Shown here in pieces: positions 35,000 to 44,177 of a stretch of 64,000 nucleotides of DNA. The stretch is from contig JAHJGM010000009.1 in NCBI GenBank assembly GCA_018824305.1, positions 160,500 through 224,499 of the forward strand. The letters run 5' to 3'. Position 1 is the first letter of the stretch. Each line of letters begins with the position of its first letter. The notes under the pieces are model-generated. The model saw nothing but the letters and a program-made list of their open reading frames with translations. It was not told the origin of the DNA and ran no database searches. The translations under genes and the position numbers were made by a program. The DNA comes from a bacterium. GTDB taxonomy: Bacteria > Campylobacterota > Campylobacteria > Campylobacterales > Sulfurimonadaceae.

Positions 35000-37348
35000 A
35001 TGAGATTATCGTTTAAATATAGATTTATTTTATCTTTTGTAACCATAGAAGCGGTCTTTATCTCTTTGATCGTATTTTTTAATTTTTCTTCATTAAACCG
35101 TCTTTCAAACTCTCTTATTGAGGAGAAGATCGAAGCAACGACCAAGCTTTTTACGGAGCTTGTCAAAACACCGCTTTTAGTGTATGACCTTGCAACGATC
35201 GATAATGCTGTCGAGAGTTTTTCAAGCATAAAAGATATCGCCGCTGTTGAGATATTTGATACTAAGAAAAGGATGCTTTCTCATTTTAACGATGAAGGTT
35301 ATACGTATAAAAATATTTTGGATCATAATCTTGAAGAGATCATAACCGATGACAGAACATTCCGACTGAGTAAACTATCCATAACGGTTGACGGTAAAGT
35401 CATAGGCAGTGCAAAAATAGTCTTTGAGATCACAGACAGTATCCAGACGATAAAAAATAATAGAGATCTTACTTTTACGCTTGTTTTGGTCGAAATATTA
35501 TTTAGTATGATATTGGCATATATCATCGGGCATAGACTTACAAACTCATTGAATATCTTGACATCAGCAGCAGGGCAGATAGCCCAAGATGATCAGATCA
35601 TCATTCCAAATGTCGGAAAACAGGGTGATGAGATATATATACTTTCAAATGCTCTTCACATTATGCAAGAGCGCATAGCCCAAAGAAACAGCAACATGAA
35701 CTATTTGGTGAAAAAACTGCAGGATTCAACGGCGTTGATACAAAAAGAGAGAGATTTTCACAGTGCGCTTTTAAATCAGGCAAGCAGTTTGATAGTCGTG
35801 ATGAATAATAAAGGGGAGGTCGTCTTAACAAATAAAGCGGTAGAAACATTGACGGGCTACACCCAAAGCGAAGTTGAGGGCAAGATAGTCTGGGATATCT
35901 TTATACCAAAAGAGATCAGACCAAAAGTACAAGAGGTGTTTTTAAATCTCGTGGCAGGTGATTTTCCAAGTTCGTATGAGAATGCATGGATCGTAAAAGA
36001 CGGTTCGCAGGTTCCTTTTGCCTGGTCAAATTCCTGTATTGTCGATGATAAGGGTGAGATAGAGTATGTCATAACGGTGGGAATAGATATGACGGAGAGA
36101 AACAAAAAAGAGCAGACGATCCAGGCACTTTTGAACTCTCCTTCTGTTTTTATCGTATTGATCTCGATCGATGAGACCATTTTGGAGATAAACGAAGTGG
36201 CCGTTGCGCGTTTAAAAGCAAAAAATGAGGAGCTTAAAGGAAAAAAACTCTTTGACTATACATCGCAGGAGAGTTCGCAATTAAGAAGAGAGTATATCGA
36301 TGAGCTTATCGTCACTAAAAAACGAGTCGTGTATGAAGAAAAAGAAAACGGGTATGTCTATAAAAACCACCTATACCCTATCTTGGATGAGAAGGGAAAT
36401 ATTATGCAGATATCTATCTTCTCTCATGATATTACACCGTTTTATAAGGCACAAAAAGAGCTGGATAAATATATTAAACTAGTTGACGAGAACGTAATGA
36501 TCTCCCATGCAGACACGAAAGGGATAACCACGAGTGTCAGTAAAGCGTTCTGTAAGATAACCGGCTATACGGCTAAAGAACTTATCGGACAAAAGTATAA
36601 CATCATAAGACATCCGGATATCCCGACATCTTTATATGACAACTTATGGAATACGATCAAAAAAGGCAAAGTGTGGCACGGTGAGATAAAAAATCAGAAT
36701 AAAAACGGTGAGGCTTACTGGGTCGAAACTGCCGTATATCCTGATTTTGACGAAGAGGGCAATATCATCGGTTACAATGCGATCCGTCAGGATATCACAA
36801 GTAAAAAACTGCTTGAAGAACTTTCAATAATGGATTCGTTGACAAAACTTTATAACAGACGCTGCTTTGATGATGTCTTTGACAAAGAGATAAAAAGAAT
36901 AAAAAGAGAAAAAAAGATATTTTGTCTTCTCTCTTTGGATGTAGATGATTTTAAGATGTATAACGATACGTACGGACATCAGATGGGCGATAACGTCCTT
37001 GTGACTATAGGGGCATTTTTAAAAGAGCACATGCGAAGATCCGGTGATATGGCATTTAGAATCGGCGGCGAAGAGTTTAGTGCAATTTATAGTGCTGATG
37101 ATGAAAAAAGTGCGTACGATTTTGCAAACAGCATACGTCAAGGTATAGAAAATAAAAAGATCGAACATAAAACAAACAGGGCGTCGCCTTACGTGACAGT
37201 TTCTATCGGTGTGATATTTATTGATTTTAAGAAAAATCGTAGTGTCGTCATTGATCAAGCTGTCCTTTACAATCATGCGGACGAGTTACTGTATATTGCA
37301 AAAGAAAAGGGAAGAAATACAGTGGAAATCGTTGAAAAGAGAGAATGA
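35000..37348 (+). CDS. Membrane diguanylate cyclase with HAMP and three PAS domains
   Basis: The 782 residues comprise TM1 (about 8-30), a periplasmic sensor of about 120 residues, TM2 (about 157-178), HAMP, then three PAS domains (about 255-370, 372-485, 490-605) and GGDEF. The third PAS has the Aer-type stretch NIIRHPDIP, often an FAD or redox sensor. The cyclase signature is GGEEF. An intact I-site RSGD lies five residues before it, so product feedback inhibition is expected. The conserved EIKNQNKNGEAYWVE of PAS3 also appears in the lone PAS protein at 61974. It is the last gene of the binding-protein/c-di-GMP operon. Confidence 0.94.
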   Translation: MRLSFKYRFILSFVTIEAVFISLIVFFNFSSLNRLSNSLIEEKIEATTKLFTELVKTPLLVYDLATIDNAVESFSSIKDIAAVEIFDTKKRMLSHFNDEGYTYKNILDHNLEEIITDDRTFRLSKLSITVDGKVIGSAKIVFEITDSIQTIKNNRDLTFTLVLVEILFSMILAYIIGHRLTNSLNILTSAAGQIAQDDQIIIPNVGKQGDEIYILSNALHIMQERIAQRNSNMNYLVKKLQDSTALIQKERDFHSALLNQASSLIVVMNNKGEVVLTNKAVETLTGYTQSEVEGKIVWDIFIPKEIRPKVQEVFLNLVAGDFPSSYENAWIVKDGSQVPFAWSNSCIVDDKGEIEYVITVGIDMTERNKKEQTIQALLNSPSVFIVLISIDETILEINEVAVARLKAKNEELKGKKLFDYTSQESSQLRREYIDELIVTKKRVVYEEKENGYVYKNHLYPILDEKGNIMQISIFSHDITPFYKAQKELDKYIKLVDENVMISHADTKGITTSVSKAFCKITGYTAKELIGQKYNIIRHPDIPTSLYDNLWNTIKKGKVWHGEIKNQNKNGEAYWVETAVYPDFDEEGNIIGYNAIRQDITSKKLLEELSIMDSLTKLYNRRCFDDVFDKEIKRIKREKKIFCLLSLDVDDFKMYNDTYGHQMGDNVLVTIGAFLKEHMRRSGDMAFRIGGEEFSAIYSADDEKSAYDFANSIRQGIENKKIEHKTNRASPYVTVSIGVIFIDFKKNRSVVIDQAVLYNHADELLYIAKEKGRNTVEIVEKRE

Positions 37349-37451
37349 CACGCTTTATTTGGCAGATGATAGTTTTATCGACACCTTTGCCGTTTTTCGA
37401 TACAATCTCATTGAAATAATTTATAAATAATATTATGAAAAAGGATGCAAG

Positions 37452-37877
37452 ATGGAGTGCGAGTTTCCAAGTATAAATTCAAGCAAAGATGATATAAGAG
37501 AAATTTTTTCAAGTGTAAAGACTATTGCGGTCATAGGGCTTTCTCCTGATGCTACAAAAGACAGCCACAGAGTCGCGGCATACCTTCAAAACTGCGGCTA
37601 CAAGATAGTGCCTGTCTATCCAAAAGGAGAAACGATCCTTGGCGAAACGGTATACAAATCTTTAAAAGAGATCCCGTTTAGCGTCGATATGGTAGATATT
37701 TTCCGTAAAGCCGATGCTCTTGATGCTATTGCAGATGTGTGCATCGAGCGCGGCGATGTCAAAGTGTTCTGGTCACAGATAGGTATAGTCAATAATGCAG
37801 CGGCCAAAAAAGCGCAAGATGCAGGGATGAAAGTAGTTCAAAGTCAATGTGCGATGGTAGATCATCGCAATCAATAG
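37452..37877 (+). CDS. CoA-binding (YccU-type Rossmann) protein
   Basis: This 141-residue single-domain protein of the CoA_binding_2 family has a nucleotide-binding strand-turn IAVIGLSPDATKDSHRVA, the conserved YKIVPVYPKGETILGE, and the late VFWSQIGIVNNAAAKKA. Members bind CoA or NAD-like ligands, and no enzymatic role is established. The ribosome-binding site is AAGGATG. It is first of a run with ilvA and the Ppx/GppA gene. A likely -10 (TACAAT) lies at about 37402. Confidence 0.9.
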   Translation: MECEFPSINSSKDDIREIFSSVKTIAVIGLSPDATKDSHRVAAYLQNCGYKIVPVYPKGETILGETVYKSLKEIPFSVDMVDIFRKADALDAIADVCIERGDVKVFWSQIGIVNNAAAKKAQDAGMKVVQSQCAMVDHRNQ

Positions 37878-37886
37878 GGATAATGT

Positions 37887-39098
37887 TTGTTAGATTTAAA
37901 AAAAATATATGAAGCACAAGAACGCATCAAAGATGTCGTCGTTAACACGCCGTTTTCCTATGCACCCTATTTAAGCGGAGCATCGGGCTGTGAAGTCTAC
38001 TTGAAAAAAGAGAACCTGCAAGTCACGGGTGCGTTTAAGATCCGCGGAGCTTACAATAAGATAGCTTCACTGAGCGATGAGCAAAGAGCATGCGGAGTCG
38101 TAGCTGCGAGTGCGGGCAACCACGCGCAAGGAGTAGCTTTTTCAGCTCAGAAATTCGGTATCAAGGCGACTATCGTTATGCCTGATTCTACACCGCTTAC
38201 AAAGATAAACGGTGTCAAACATTATGGAGCTACCGTCATCCTTGCCGGGAGCAACTATGATGAAGCGTATGGGTATGCGCTCAAATACGGTAAAGAGAAC
38301 TCTTTGGTATTTGTGCATCCTTTTGAAGATGATGAAGTTATGGCAGGTCAGGGCACTGTAGCCTTGGAGATATTAGAGCAGGCAAATGATCTGGATGCAG
38401 TACTCATCCCCGTGGGCGGCGGCGGACTTATCTCTGGCATGGCAAAAGCTTTTAAAGCCATAAATCCGACCATCCAAGTGATCGGCGTAAGTGCCAAAGG
38501 TGCTCCGGCACTGAAAAACTCCTATGAGCTTGGAACTCCCGTTGACTCTGTGAGTGTCAGGACTATTGCCGATGGTATTGCAGTTAGAGATTGTTCGCCT
38601 ATCACTCTTGCTTACATCATGGAGAGTGTAGACAAGTTCATAACGGTTGATGATGAAGAGATCGCAAGCGCCATACTCTATCTTTTAGAACGTCAAAAAC
38701 TGGTAGTAGAGGGTGCGGGAGCCGTGGGTGTTGCTGCACTTTTACACAATGAACTCCCGGAGCTCAAAGGCAAAAAAGTAGCGGTCGTACTCAGCGGCGG
38801 AAATATGGATGTCACACTGCTTTCGGTCATTATAGAAAAGGGTCTTATCAAATCAAGCCGCAAGATGAAGCTGACGGTCACTTTGGTCGACAAGCCGGGC
38901 TCACTGATGAAACTCACGGAGATACTCAGAGATCTAAACGCAAACATAGTCCATATCTCTTATGACAGGACATCGATCTCGCTTGATTACGGCGATGCAA
39001 ATGTGACTATCCACCTTGAGACAAAAGGTGAAGAGCATCAAGAGCAGATCATAAGTATTCTTCAAAAAGAGGGATATTTGAGCCGATACATAAACTAG
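37887..39098 (+). CDS. ilvA: Threonine ammonia-lyase (threonine dehydratase)
   Basis: This PLP enzyme converts threonine to 2-oxobutanoate, the first step to isoleucine. The 403 residues have the PLP lysine in GAFKIRGAYNK (about 53), the phosphate-binding GGGG in VPVGGGGLISG, and a single C-terminal ACT-like domain (about 330-400, beginning KLTVTLVDKPGS). That is the short allosteric form, not the longer two-ACT IlvA of E. coli. The start is TTG at 37887, after GGGATAA. It lies upstream of ilvBH, so branched-chain amino acid genes cluster here. Confidence 0.93.
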   Translation: MLDLKKIYEAQERIKDVVVNTPFSYAPYLSGASGCEVYLKKENLQVTGAFKIRGAYNKIASLSDEQRACGVVAASAGNHAQGVAFSAQKFGIKATIVMPDSTPLTKINGVKHYGATVILAGSNYDEAYGYALKYGKENSLVFVHPFEDDEVMAGQGTVALEILEQANDLDAVLIPVGGGGLISGMAKAFKAINPTIQVIGVSAKGAPALKNSYELGTPVDSVSVRTIADGIAVRDCSPITLAYIMESVDKFITVDDEEIASAILYLLERQKLVVEGAGAVGVAALLHNELPELKGKKVAVVLSGGNMDVTLLSVIIEKGLIKSSRKMKLTVTLVDKPGSLMKLTEILRDLNANIVHISYDRTSISLDYGDANVTIHLETKGEEHQEQIISILQKEGYLSRYIN

Positions 39099-39101
39099 TC
39101 T

Positions 39102-40004
39102 ATGATAGCCATAGATCTAGGCTCGAATACTCTCAGGTGCATCACGTATGACTGTGATACCAAAGAGTGGGGCGACGAATATGAAGCGATCGTCAAGACC
39201 GCAGAAAACCTGCATGTAAGCAAGCATATCAATGAAAATGCCGTGCATCGGGTCATAAAAGCGATCAAAGCAGCTCAGAAGAAGCTTGATTTTACTTCAA
39301 ACAGTGTCAGTGCAGTGACGACCGAGGCGATGCGTCAGGCGGTTAATTCCGATGCTGTCTTAGATGAGATTTTTAAAGAAACAGGACTGAGATTTAAGAT
39401 AATCAGCGGTGATGAAGAGGCGAGATACACGACAAAAGCCGTCAAGACAAGACTCGATATCTTAGAACTTCCATCCTCCTCTTTTACACTCGTAGACATA
39501 GGCGGAGGCTCGACCGAGATCATCTTTTATAACAACGGCGAGATCACGTCAAAGAGTTTTAATATCGGGATAGTCACACTGACCGATATGTCTCAAAACA
39601 CACAAGAAATCGAGAAAAATCTAGAGAACCTTCTAGTTCCCGTGAGAGAATATATAGATGCGTACTACCTTTCTCATAAAAAGCCCGATCTTTTCGTGCA
39701 GACTGCAGGTACTCCGACTACTATAGCGGCATATCTGCAAGGGATGAATTACAAGAGTTACGATTCGGCAAAAATAAACGGGTATAGATTAGACATACAT
39801 GGTTGCACAAATGTTATGAAAGAATTCCTGAAAATGGATGATGAAAAACGCTCTTTTTATGTGGGTGTGGGAAGAGAAGAACTCATCATTTCCGGGATCA
39901 TAATAGTCAAGAAACTTTATGAAGTCTTGGGCTATGATAGCTCCATCGTTATCGATGATGGACTTCGTGAGGGCATCGCACTTTCTTATTGTCAAAAAGT
40001 GTGA
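39102..40004 (+). CDS. Ppx/GppA-family phosphatase
   Basis: This 300-residue member of the ASKHA superfamily has phosphate 1 loop IAIDLGSNTLR (residues 2-12), the catalytic Glu in VTTEAMRQAVN, and phosphate 2 loop LVDIGGGSTE. These enzymes hydrolyse polyphosphate or pppGpp. At 300 residues it lacks the C-terminal HD-like domain of E. coli Ppx, so it is the short form common in Campylobacterota. It begins four bases after ilvA. With the pst and PiT genes it may link phosphate storage with uptake, but that is only proximity. Confidence 0.92.
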   Translation: MIAIDLGSNTLRCITYDCDTKEWGDEYEAIVKTAENLHVSKHINENAVHRVIKAIKAAQKKLDFTSNSVSAVTTEAMRQAVNSDAVLDEIFKETGLRFKIISGDEEARYTTKAVKTRLDILELPSSSFTLVDIGGGSTEIIFYNNGEITSKSFNIGIVTLTDMSQNTQEIEKNLENLLVPVREYIDAYYLSHKKPDLFVQTAGTPTTIAAYLQGMNYKSYDSAKINGYRLDIHGCTNVMKEFLKMDDEKRSFYVGVGREELIISGIIIVKKLYEVLGYDSSIVIDDGLREGIALSYCQKV

Positions 40005-40014
40005 TAAATAGAAA

Positions 40015-40036
40015 CTTAAAATAGATAAATTTTAAG
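40015..40036 (+). terminator. AT-only hairpin after the Ppx/GppA gene
   Basis: CTTAAAAT (40015-40022) and ATTTTAAG (40029-40036) pair perfectly around a six-base loop. The stem is weak because it is nearly all AT. It could be a terminator or an operator before ilvB. Confidence 0.35.
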
Positions 40037-40067
40037 TAATTTAACCTAATATATAGTTCTTTATATA

Positions 40068-40073
40068 TATAAT
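40068..40073 (+). promoter_or_regulatory. Probable -10 element of the ilvB operon
   Basis: TATAAT within an alternating TA run lies 27 bases before the ilvB ATG, downstream of the 40015 hairpin. The ribosome-binding site AAGGAGA follows. No leader peptide rich in branched-chain codons fits in this gap. Confidence 0.5.
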
Positions 40074-40099
40074 TAGCGAATTTTTAAAAAGGAGACGAT

Positions 40100-41794
40100 A
40101 TGCAAATTAGTGGCGCACAGATGGTCATTGAAGCATTGATCGCAGAAAAAGTCGATACCCTGTTTGGTTACCCGGGCGGTGCGATCATGAACGTCTACGA
40201 TGAAATATATAAACAAAACTCTTTTAAACATATATTAACTCGTCACGAACAAGCAGCGGTTCATGCTGCGGAGGGCTACGCGAAAGCTAGCGGAAAAGTC
40301 GGCGTCGCTATGATAACAAGCGGACCGGGATTTACAAATGCCGTCACAGGTCTGGCAGATGCATATATGGACTCTATTCCTTTAGTCGTTATAAGCGGAC
40401 AGGTTCCTATGAGCCTTATCGGTACAGATGCGTTTCAAGAGATCGATGCGGTGGGAATTAGCCGTTCTTGTACAAAACACAACTATCTTGTAACCGATGC
40501 AGCTGATCTGCCACGTGTACTTAAAGAAGCTTTTTATATAGCACGTACGGGTCGTCCAGGTCCCGTACATGTAGACATTCCAAAAGATGTAACGGCTCAG
40601 ATCGCAAAATTCGATTACTCTAAACCTGTCGATATCGAGACATATAAACCGACTACAAGCGGAAATACGCGTCAGATAAAAAAAGCTGTCGAGGCTATTG
40701 CACATGCAAAACGTCCATTGTTTTATCTAGGCGGCGGTATTATCAACTCGAATGCATCAGAGGATGTCAGAAAGTTAGTCACAATGACTGGCATCCCTGC
40801 TGTTGAGACATTTATGGCTCGCGGGACGCTTAGTGTCAAAGACCCTCTTTTGATCTCTATGCTCGGTATGCACGGGAGTTACGCGGCAAATATGGCGATG
40901 AGCGAAACAGACCTTGTCATAGCTCTTGGTGCGAGATTTGATGACCGTGTTACGGGAAAACTGAGCGAGTTTGCAAAGGGTGCAAAGATCATACATGTAG
41001 ACATAGACCCGGCAAGTATCTCTAAACTGGTTCCTGCTGATTTTCCTATCGTCGGAGATGTAAAGCATGTCGTTAAGAGTATGATGGATGTCGCTAAGAC
41101 GCTTGTAGACAAAGAGCGTTATACGCCTTGGTTGGAGACAATTGAGAACTTTAACAGGCTCCATCCTCTTTCATACAAAGAGGATAGCCAAGATCTGAAA
41201 CCTCAATGGGTCATCCAAAGAGTCGGAGAGACTTTAGGCGATAAAGCCAATATCTCTACAGATGTCGGTCAGCATCAGATGTGGACGGCACAGTTCTATC
41301 CTTTTACCCGTGCGCGTCAGTTTATAAGTTCAGGCGGTCTTGGGACTATGGGGTTTGGTTTTCCTGCGGCGATCGGCGTCAAAGCGGCCGATCCTAAACG
41401 CGTAAGCATAAACTTTACGGGGGATGGTTCGATACTTATGAACGTACAAGAGTTGATGACGGCTGTTGAGCAAAAACTGCCGGTTATCAACATCATCCTC
41501 AATAACAATTATTTGGGAATGGTCCGTCAGTGGCAGACACTGTTTTATAACAAACGCCACTCAGAGACCGATCTCTCTATGCAGCCGGATTTCGTCATGC
41601 TTGCACAAGCTTTTGGCGGAGTAGGTTATAGAGTCTCTACAAAAGAGGAGTTTGATGCGGCATTAAAAGATGCCATTGAGAAAAACGTCGTTGCTTTTAT
41701 CGATGTAAAAGTACACAGACTTGAAAACGTTATGCCGATGGTACCATCAGGCGGGTCGTTGTTTAATATGATGTTAGATTATAAGGAGAAGTAA
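40100..41794 (+). CDS. ilvB: Acetolactate synthase, large (catalytic) subunit
   Basis: This TPP- and FAD-dependent enzyme makes acetolactate and acetohydroxybutyrate for valine, leucine and isoleucine. The 564 residues have the catalytic Glu in TRHEQAAVHAAEGYA, the FAD-binding middle domain, and the TPP motif GDGSILMNVQE ending LNNNYLGM. Length and motifs are full. The start follows AAGGAGA. The small subunit gene begins at the next base after the stop. The order ilvB-ilvH-lpxD is as in C. jejuni, as I recall. Confidence 0.96.
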   Translation: MQISGAQMVIEALIAEKVDTLFGYPGGAIMNVYDEIYKQNSFKHILTRHEQAAVHAAEGYAKASGKVGVAMITSGPGFTNAVTGLADAYMDSIPLVVISGQVPMSLIGTDAFQEIDAVGISRSCTKHNYLVTDAADLPRVLKEAFYIARTGRPGPVHVDIPKDVTAQIAKFDYSKPVDIETYKPTTSGNTRQIKKAVEAIAHAKRPLFYLGGGIINSNASEDVRKLVTMTGIPAVETFMARGTLSVKDPLLISMLGMHGSYAANMAMSETDLVIALGARFDDRVTGKLSEFAKGAKIIHVDIDPASISKLVPADFPIVGDVKHVVKSMMDVAKTLVDKERYTPWLETIENFNRLHPLSYKEDSQDLKPQWVIQRVGETLGDKANISTDVGQHQMWTAQFYPFTRARQFISSGGLGTMGFGFPAAIGVKAADPKRVSINFTGDGSILMNVQELMTAVEQKLPVINIILNNNYLGMVRQWQTLFYNKRHSETDLSMQPDFVMLAQAFGGVGYRVSTKEEFDAALKDAIEKNVVAFIDVKVHRLENVMPMVPSGGSLFNMMLDYKEK

Positions 41795-42268
41795 ATGGAA
41801 GCAGCAGAAAGACGTGTAATTTCGGTTATCGTAATTAACGAAGCTAGCGTGCTATCTCGTATTACGGACCTTTTTTCAGGACGTGGTTATAACATCACTT
41901 CTCTTACGGTAGCGCCGATACCCGAGAGCAGATATTCCCGTCTTACGATCGTAACATCAGGCTCGGTGCGTGTGATAGAGCAGATCACAAAACAGCTTCA
42001 TAAACTGATCCCTGTTTTAAAGGTCATCGAACACGCTGATCTCGTTGAAAAAGAGATGGCACTGGTCAAATTCCCAATTACGGAGAATCTGGCCGATATA
42101 TCCGCTCTTTGTGCGGCATATAACGGAAATATCGTTAATGTCAGTGAAGATGTGATCATAACGATGGTCGCGGATGAGCCAAAAAGAGTCGATTACTTTT
42201 TATCGGCAATCAAGCGTTTTCATCCAAAAGAGATAGTTCGAAGCGGTGCTGTTGCACTAGAGCGTTAA
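41795..42268 (+). CDS. ilvH: Acetolactate synthase, small (regulatory) subunit
   Basis: This 157-residue protein has an N-terminal ACT domain ([20 protein letters not shown], then [13 protein letters not shown]) and a C-terminal ferredoxin-like domain. It binds valine and sets feedback inhibition of the large subunit. Its ATG directly follows the ilvB stop, with AAGGAG inside the end of ilvB. It ends one base before the first lpxD gene. Confidence 0.95.
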   Translation: MEAAERRVISVIVINEASVLSRITDLFSGRGYNITSLTVAPIPESRYSRLTIVTSGSVRVIEQITKQLHKLIPVLKVIEHADLVEKEMALVKFPITENLADISALCAAYNGNIVNVSEDVIITMVADEPKRVDYFLSAIKRFHPKEIVRSGAVALER

Positions 42269-42269
42269 T

Positions 42270-43223
42270 ATGTTGCTCTCAGATATAGCTTCATCCCTTA
42301 CATGTGTACATGTAGGTGATGATATCGAGATAACATCGATGAACAATCTTGCAAATGCGAGCCAAACACAACTCAGCTTTGCAGAGCATAAAAAATACTC
42401 CACGGAACTGCAAAAGTCAAAAGCTTCGGCATTTCTCATACCCTCAAATCTAGTAGAGAGTCTGCCGAAAAACTCTTCATATATCGTCTGTGACAACGTC
42501 TCCATCTCTATGGCTCATGCAACGAAGCTTTTTGCTCCGAAAAAGATAGATTTTAATGCACCCGATCCTATCATAGGCGAGGGCAGTTACATAGATGAAA
42601 GAGCGAATATTGAAAACGGTGTCATAGTCGGTAAAAACTGTACTATCATGGCAGGGGTCTATCTCGGTTCATACGTACATGTAGGCGATAACACGACTAT
42701 CTATGCCAATGCGACTGTCTACCGCGACTGCCGTATCGGAAGCGATTGTATCATTCACAGCGGAACTGTCATAGGCGCAGATGGATTTGGATTTTCCCAT
42801 ACGGCGACGGGTGAGCATATCAAGATATATCAAAACGGAAACGTCATCATCGAAGATGAAGTGGAGATCGGTGCTAATTGTGCGATAGACAGAGCTGTAT
42901 TTGGTTCCACACTCATCAAAAAAGGCGTCAAACTGGATAATTTCATCCACATCGCCCATAACTGTGAGATCGGAGAATACAGCCTGTTTGTGGCACAAAC
43001 AGGAGTAGGCGGCTCGACAAAGCTTGGACGAAACTGTGTGGTAAGCGGACAGACTGCATTTACGGATCATCTGGATATCGCGCCTTTCTCGACCTTTACT
43101 GCAAGAAGCGGAGTGACAAAATCCATAAAAGAACCGCGCGGTGTTTGGAGCGGATATCCGTTAATGGATCACCGTGAGTGGATGAAAGTTCAAAGCAAAA
43201 TAGCAAAACTAGTAAAAGAGTAA
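42270..43223 (+). CDS. lpxD: UDP-3-O-acylglucosamine N-acyltransferase, copy 1
   Basis: LpxD adds the N-linked acyl chain in the third step of lipid A synthesis, using acyl-ACP. The 317 residues have a uridine-binding N-terminal domain and a left-handed beta helix of hexapeptide repeats (about 105-270). The catalytic His equivalent is His230 in HIAHNCEIG, and a second active-site His is 267 in DHLDI. A near-identical layout is found in the tandem copy at 43227, but copy 1 is the more divergent (IHIAHN against the usual QVGHN). The C-terminal helix ends KIAKLVKE. It starts one base after ilvH. Confidence 0.94.
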   Translation: MLLSDIASSLTCVHVGDDIEITSMNNLANASQTQLSFAEHKKYSTELQKSKASAFLIPSNLVESLPKNSSYIVCDNVSISMAHATKLFAPKKIDFNAPDPIIGEGSYIDERANIENGVIVGKNCTIMAGVYLGSYVHVGDNTTIYANATVYRDCRIGSDCIIHSGTVIGADGFGFSHTATGEHIKIYQNGNVIIEDEVEIGANCAIDRAVFGSTLIKKGVKLDNFIHIAHNCEIGEYSLFVAQTGVGGSTKLGRNCVVSGQTAFTDHLDIAPFSTFTARSGVTKSIKEPRGVWSGYPLMDHREWMKVQSKIAKLVKE

Positions 43224-43226
43224 CGA

Positions 43227-44177
43227 ATGAATATAAAAGAGATAGCAAAGATCATAGGTATCGACTACAATGGAGCGTCATTAGAGGTTACAGGTGTAAA
43301 CACTTTAAAAGATGCATCATCAAGTGAAATATCATTTGTTACAAATTCAAAATACTTAAAAGATATAGAAGAATCAAAAGCTTGTGCGATCATCGTCAAT
43401 AAAGCGGTGGCTTCGAGTGTACCAAAAAGCGCAATCGCTTTCATAGTGGATGAGCCGTATCTGATGATGGCAAGACTTACAAAACAGTTTGCGCCGAGTA
43501 TCGAAGATGAAGATGCACCAAAAGCGATCATAGGCGAGGGCAGTAAAGTATCGCCAAAAGCCGAGATAGCAAACGGTGCAATTGTGGGTAAAAACTGTAC
43601 TGTTATGGCAAATGTCTATATCGGAAGTAATTGTGTCATAGGCGACAATACTCTGCTTTATCCGGGTGTTGTCGTGTATCGTGACTGTAAAATAGGAAGT
43701 GACTGCATTATCCATGCAAATACGACCATAGGAAGCGACGGATTCGGATTTGCGACAAACAAACTCGGTGAACATACAAAGATATACCAAAACGGCAACG
43801 TAGTTATCGAGGACGACGTGGAGATAGGCAGCTCGACTACGATAGACAGAGCTGCATTTGGAACGACACTTATCAAAAAAGGTGTGCGTATAGACAATCT
43901 TGTCCAAGTCGGGCACAACAGTGAGATAGGCGAATACAGCGTACTTGTCTCTCAAACCGGAATCGCAGGTTCTTCAAAACTGGGACGCAATGTCGTCATG
44001 GGCGGACAAAGTGCCACATCAGGACATCTTGAGATAGCAGCGTTCAATACTTTTGCAGCGCGAAGCGGTATAACCAAGTCTATCAAAGAGAGTGGCGGCA
44101 CTTATGCTGGTTTTCCTCTTATGAATCATAAGATGTGGCTGAAACTTCAGGGAACATTGGCTCGACTTATCAAATAG
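43227..44177 (+). CDS. lpxD: UDP-3-O-acylglucosamine N-acyltransferase, copy 2
   Basis: This is the second tandem LpxD, 316 residues. His230 (QVGHNSEIG) and His267 (GHLEI) fall at exactly the same positions as in copy 1, and both the N-terminal and beta-helix domains are complete, so it should be active. It has the more canonical active-site sequence of the two. The C-terminal segment [13 protein letters not shown] is nearly repeated 7.4 kb downstream (51553-51594). The last eight bases overlap the stop of the convergent kinase gene. Confidence 0.95.
   Translation: MNIKEIAKIIGIDYNGASLEVTGVNTLKDASSSEISFVTNSKYLKDIEESKACAIIVNKAVASSVPKSAIAFIVDEPYLMMARLTKQFAPSIEDEDAPKAIIGEGSKVSPKAEIANGAIVGKNCTVMANVYIGSNCVIGDNTLLYPGVVVYRDCKIGSDCIIHANTTIGSDGFGFATNKLGEHTKIYQNGNVVIEDDVEIGSSTTIDRAAFGTTLIKKGVRIDNLVQVGHNSEIGEYSVLVSQTGIAGSSKLGRNVVMGGQSATSGHLEIAAFNTFAARSGITKSIKESGGTYAGFPLMNHKMWLKLQGTLARLIK
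44136..44177 (+). repeat. lpxD 3' segment repeated at 51553 (left copy)
   Basis: These last 42 bases of intact lpxD copy 2 match 51553-51594 at 34 of 42 positions, without gaps. The two segments flank the signalling block as imperfect direct repeats. Six of the eight differences are synonymous. Confidence 0.8.
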
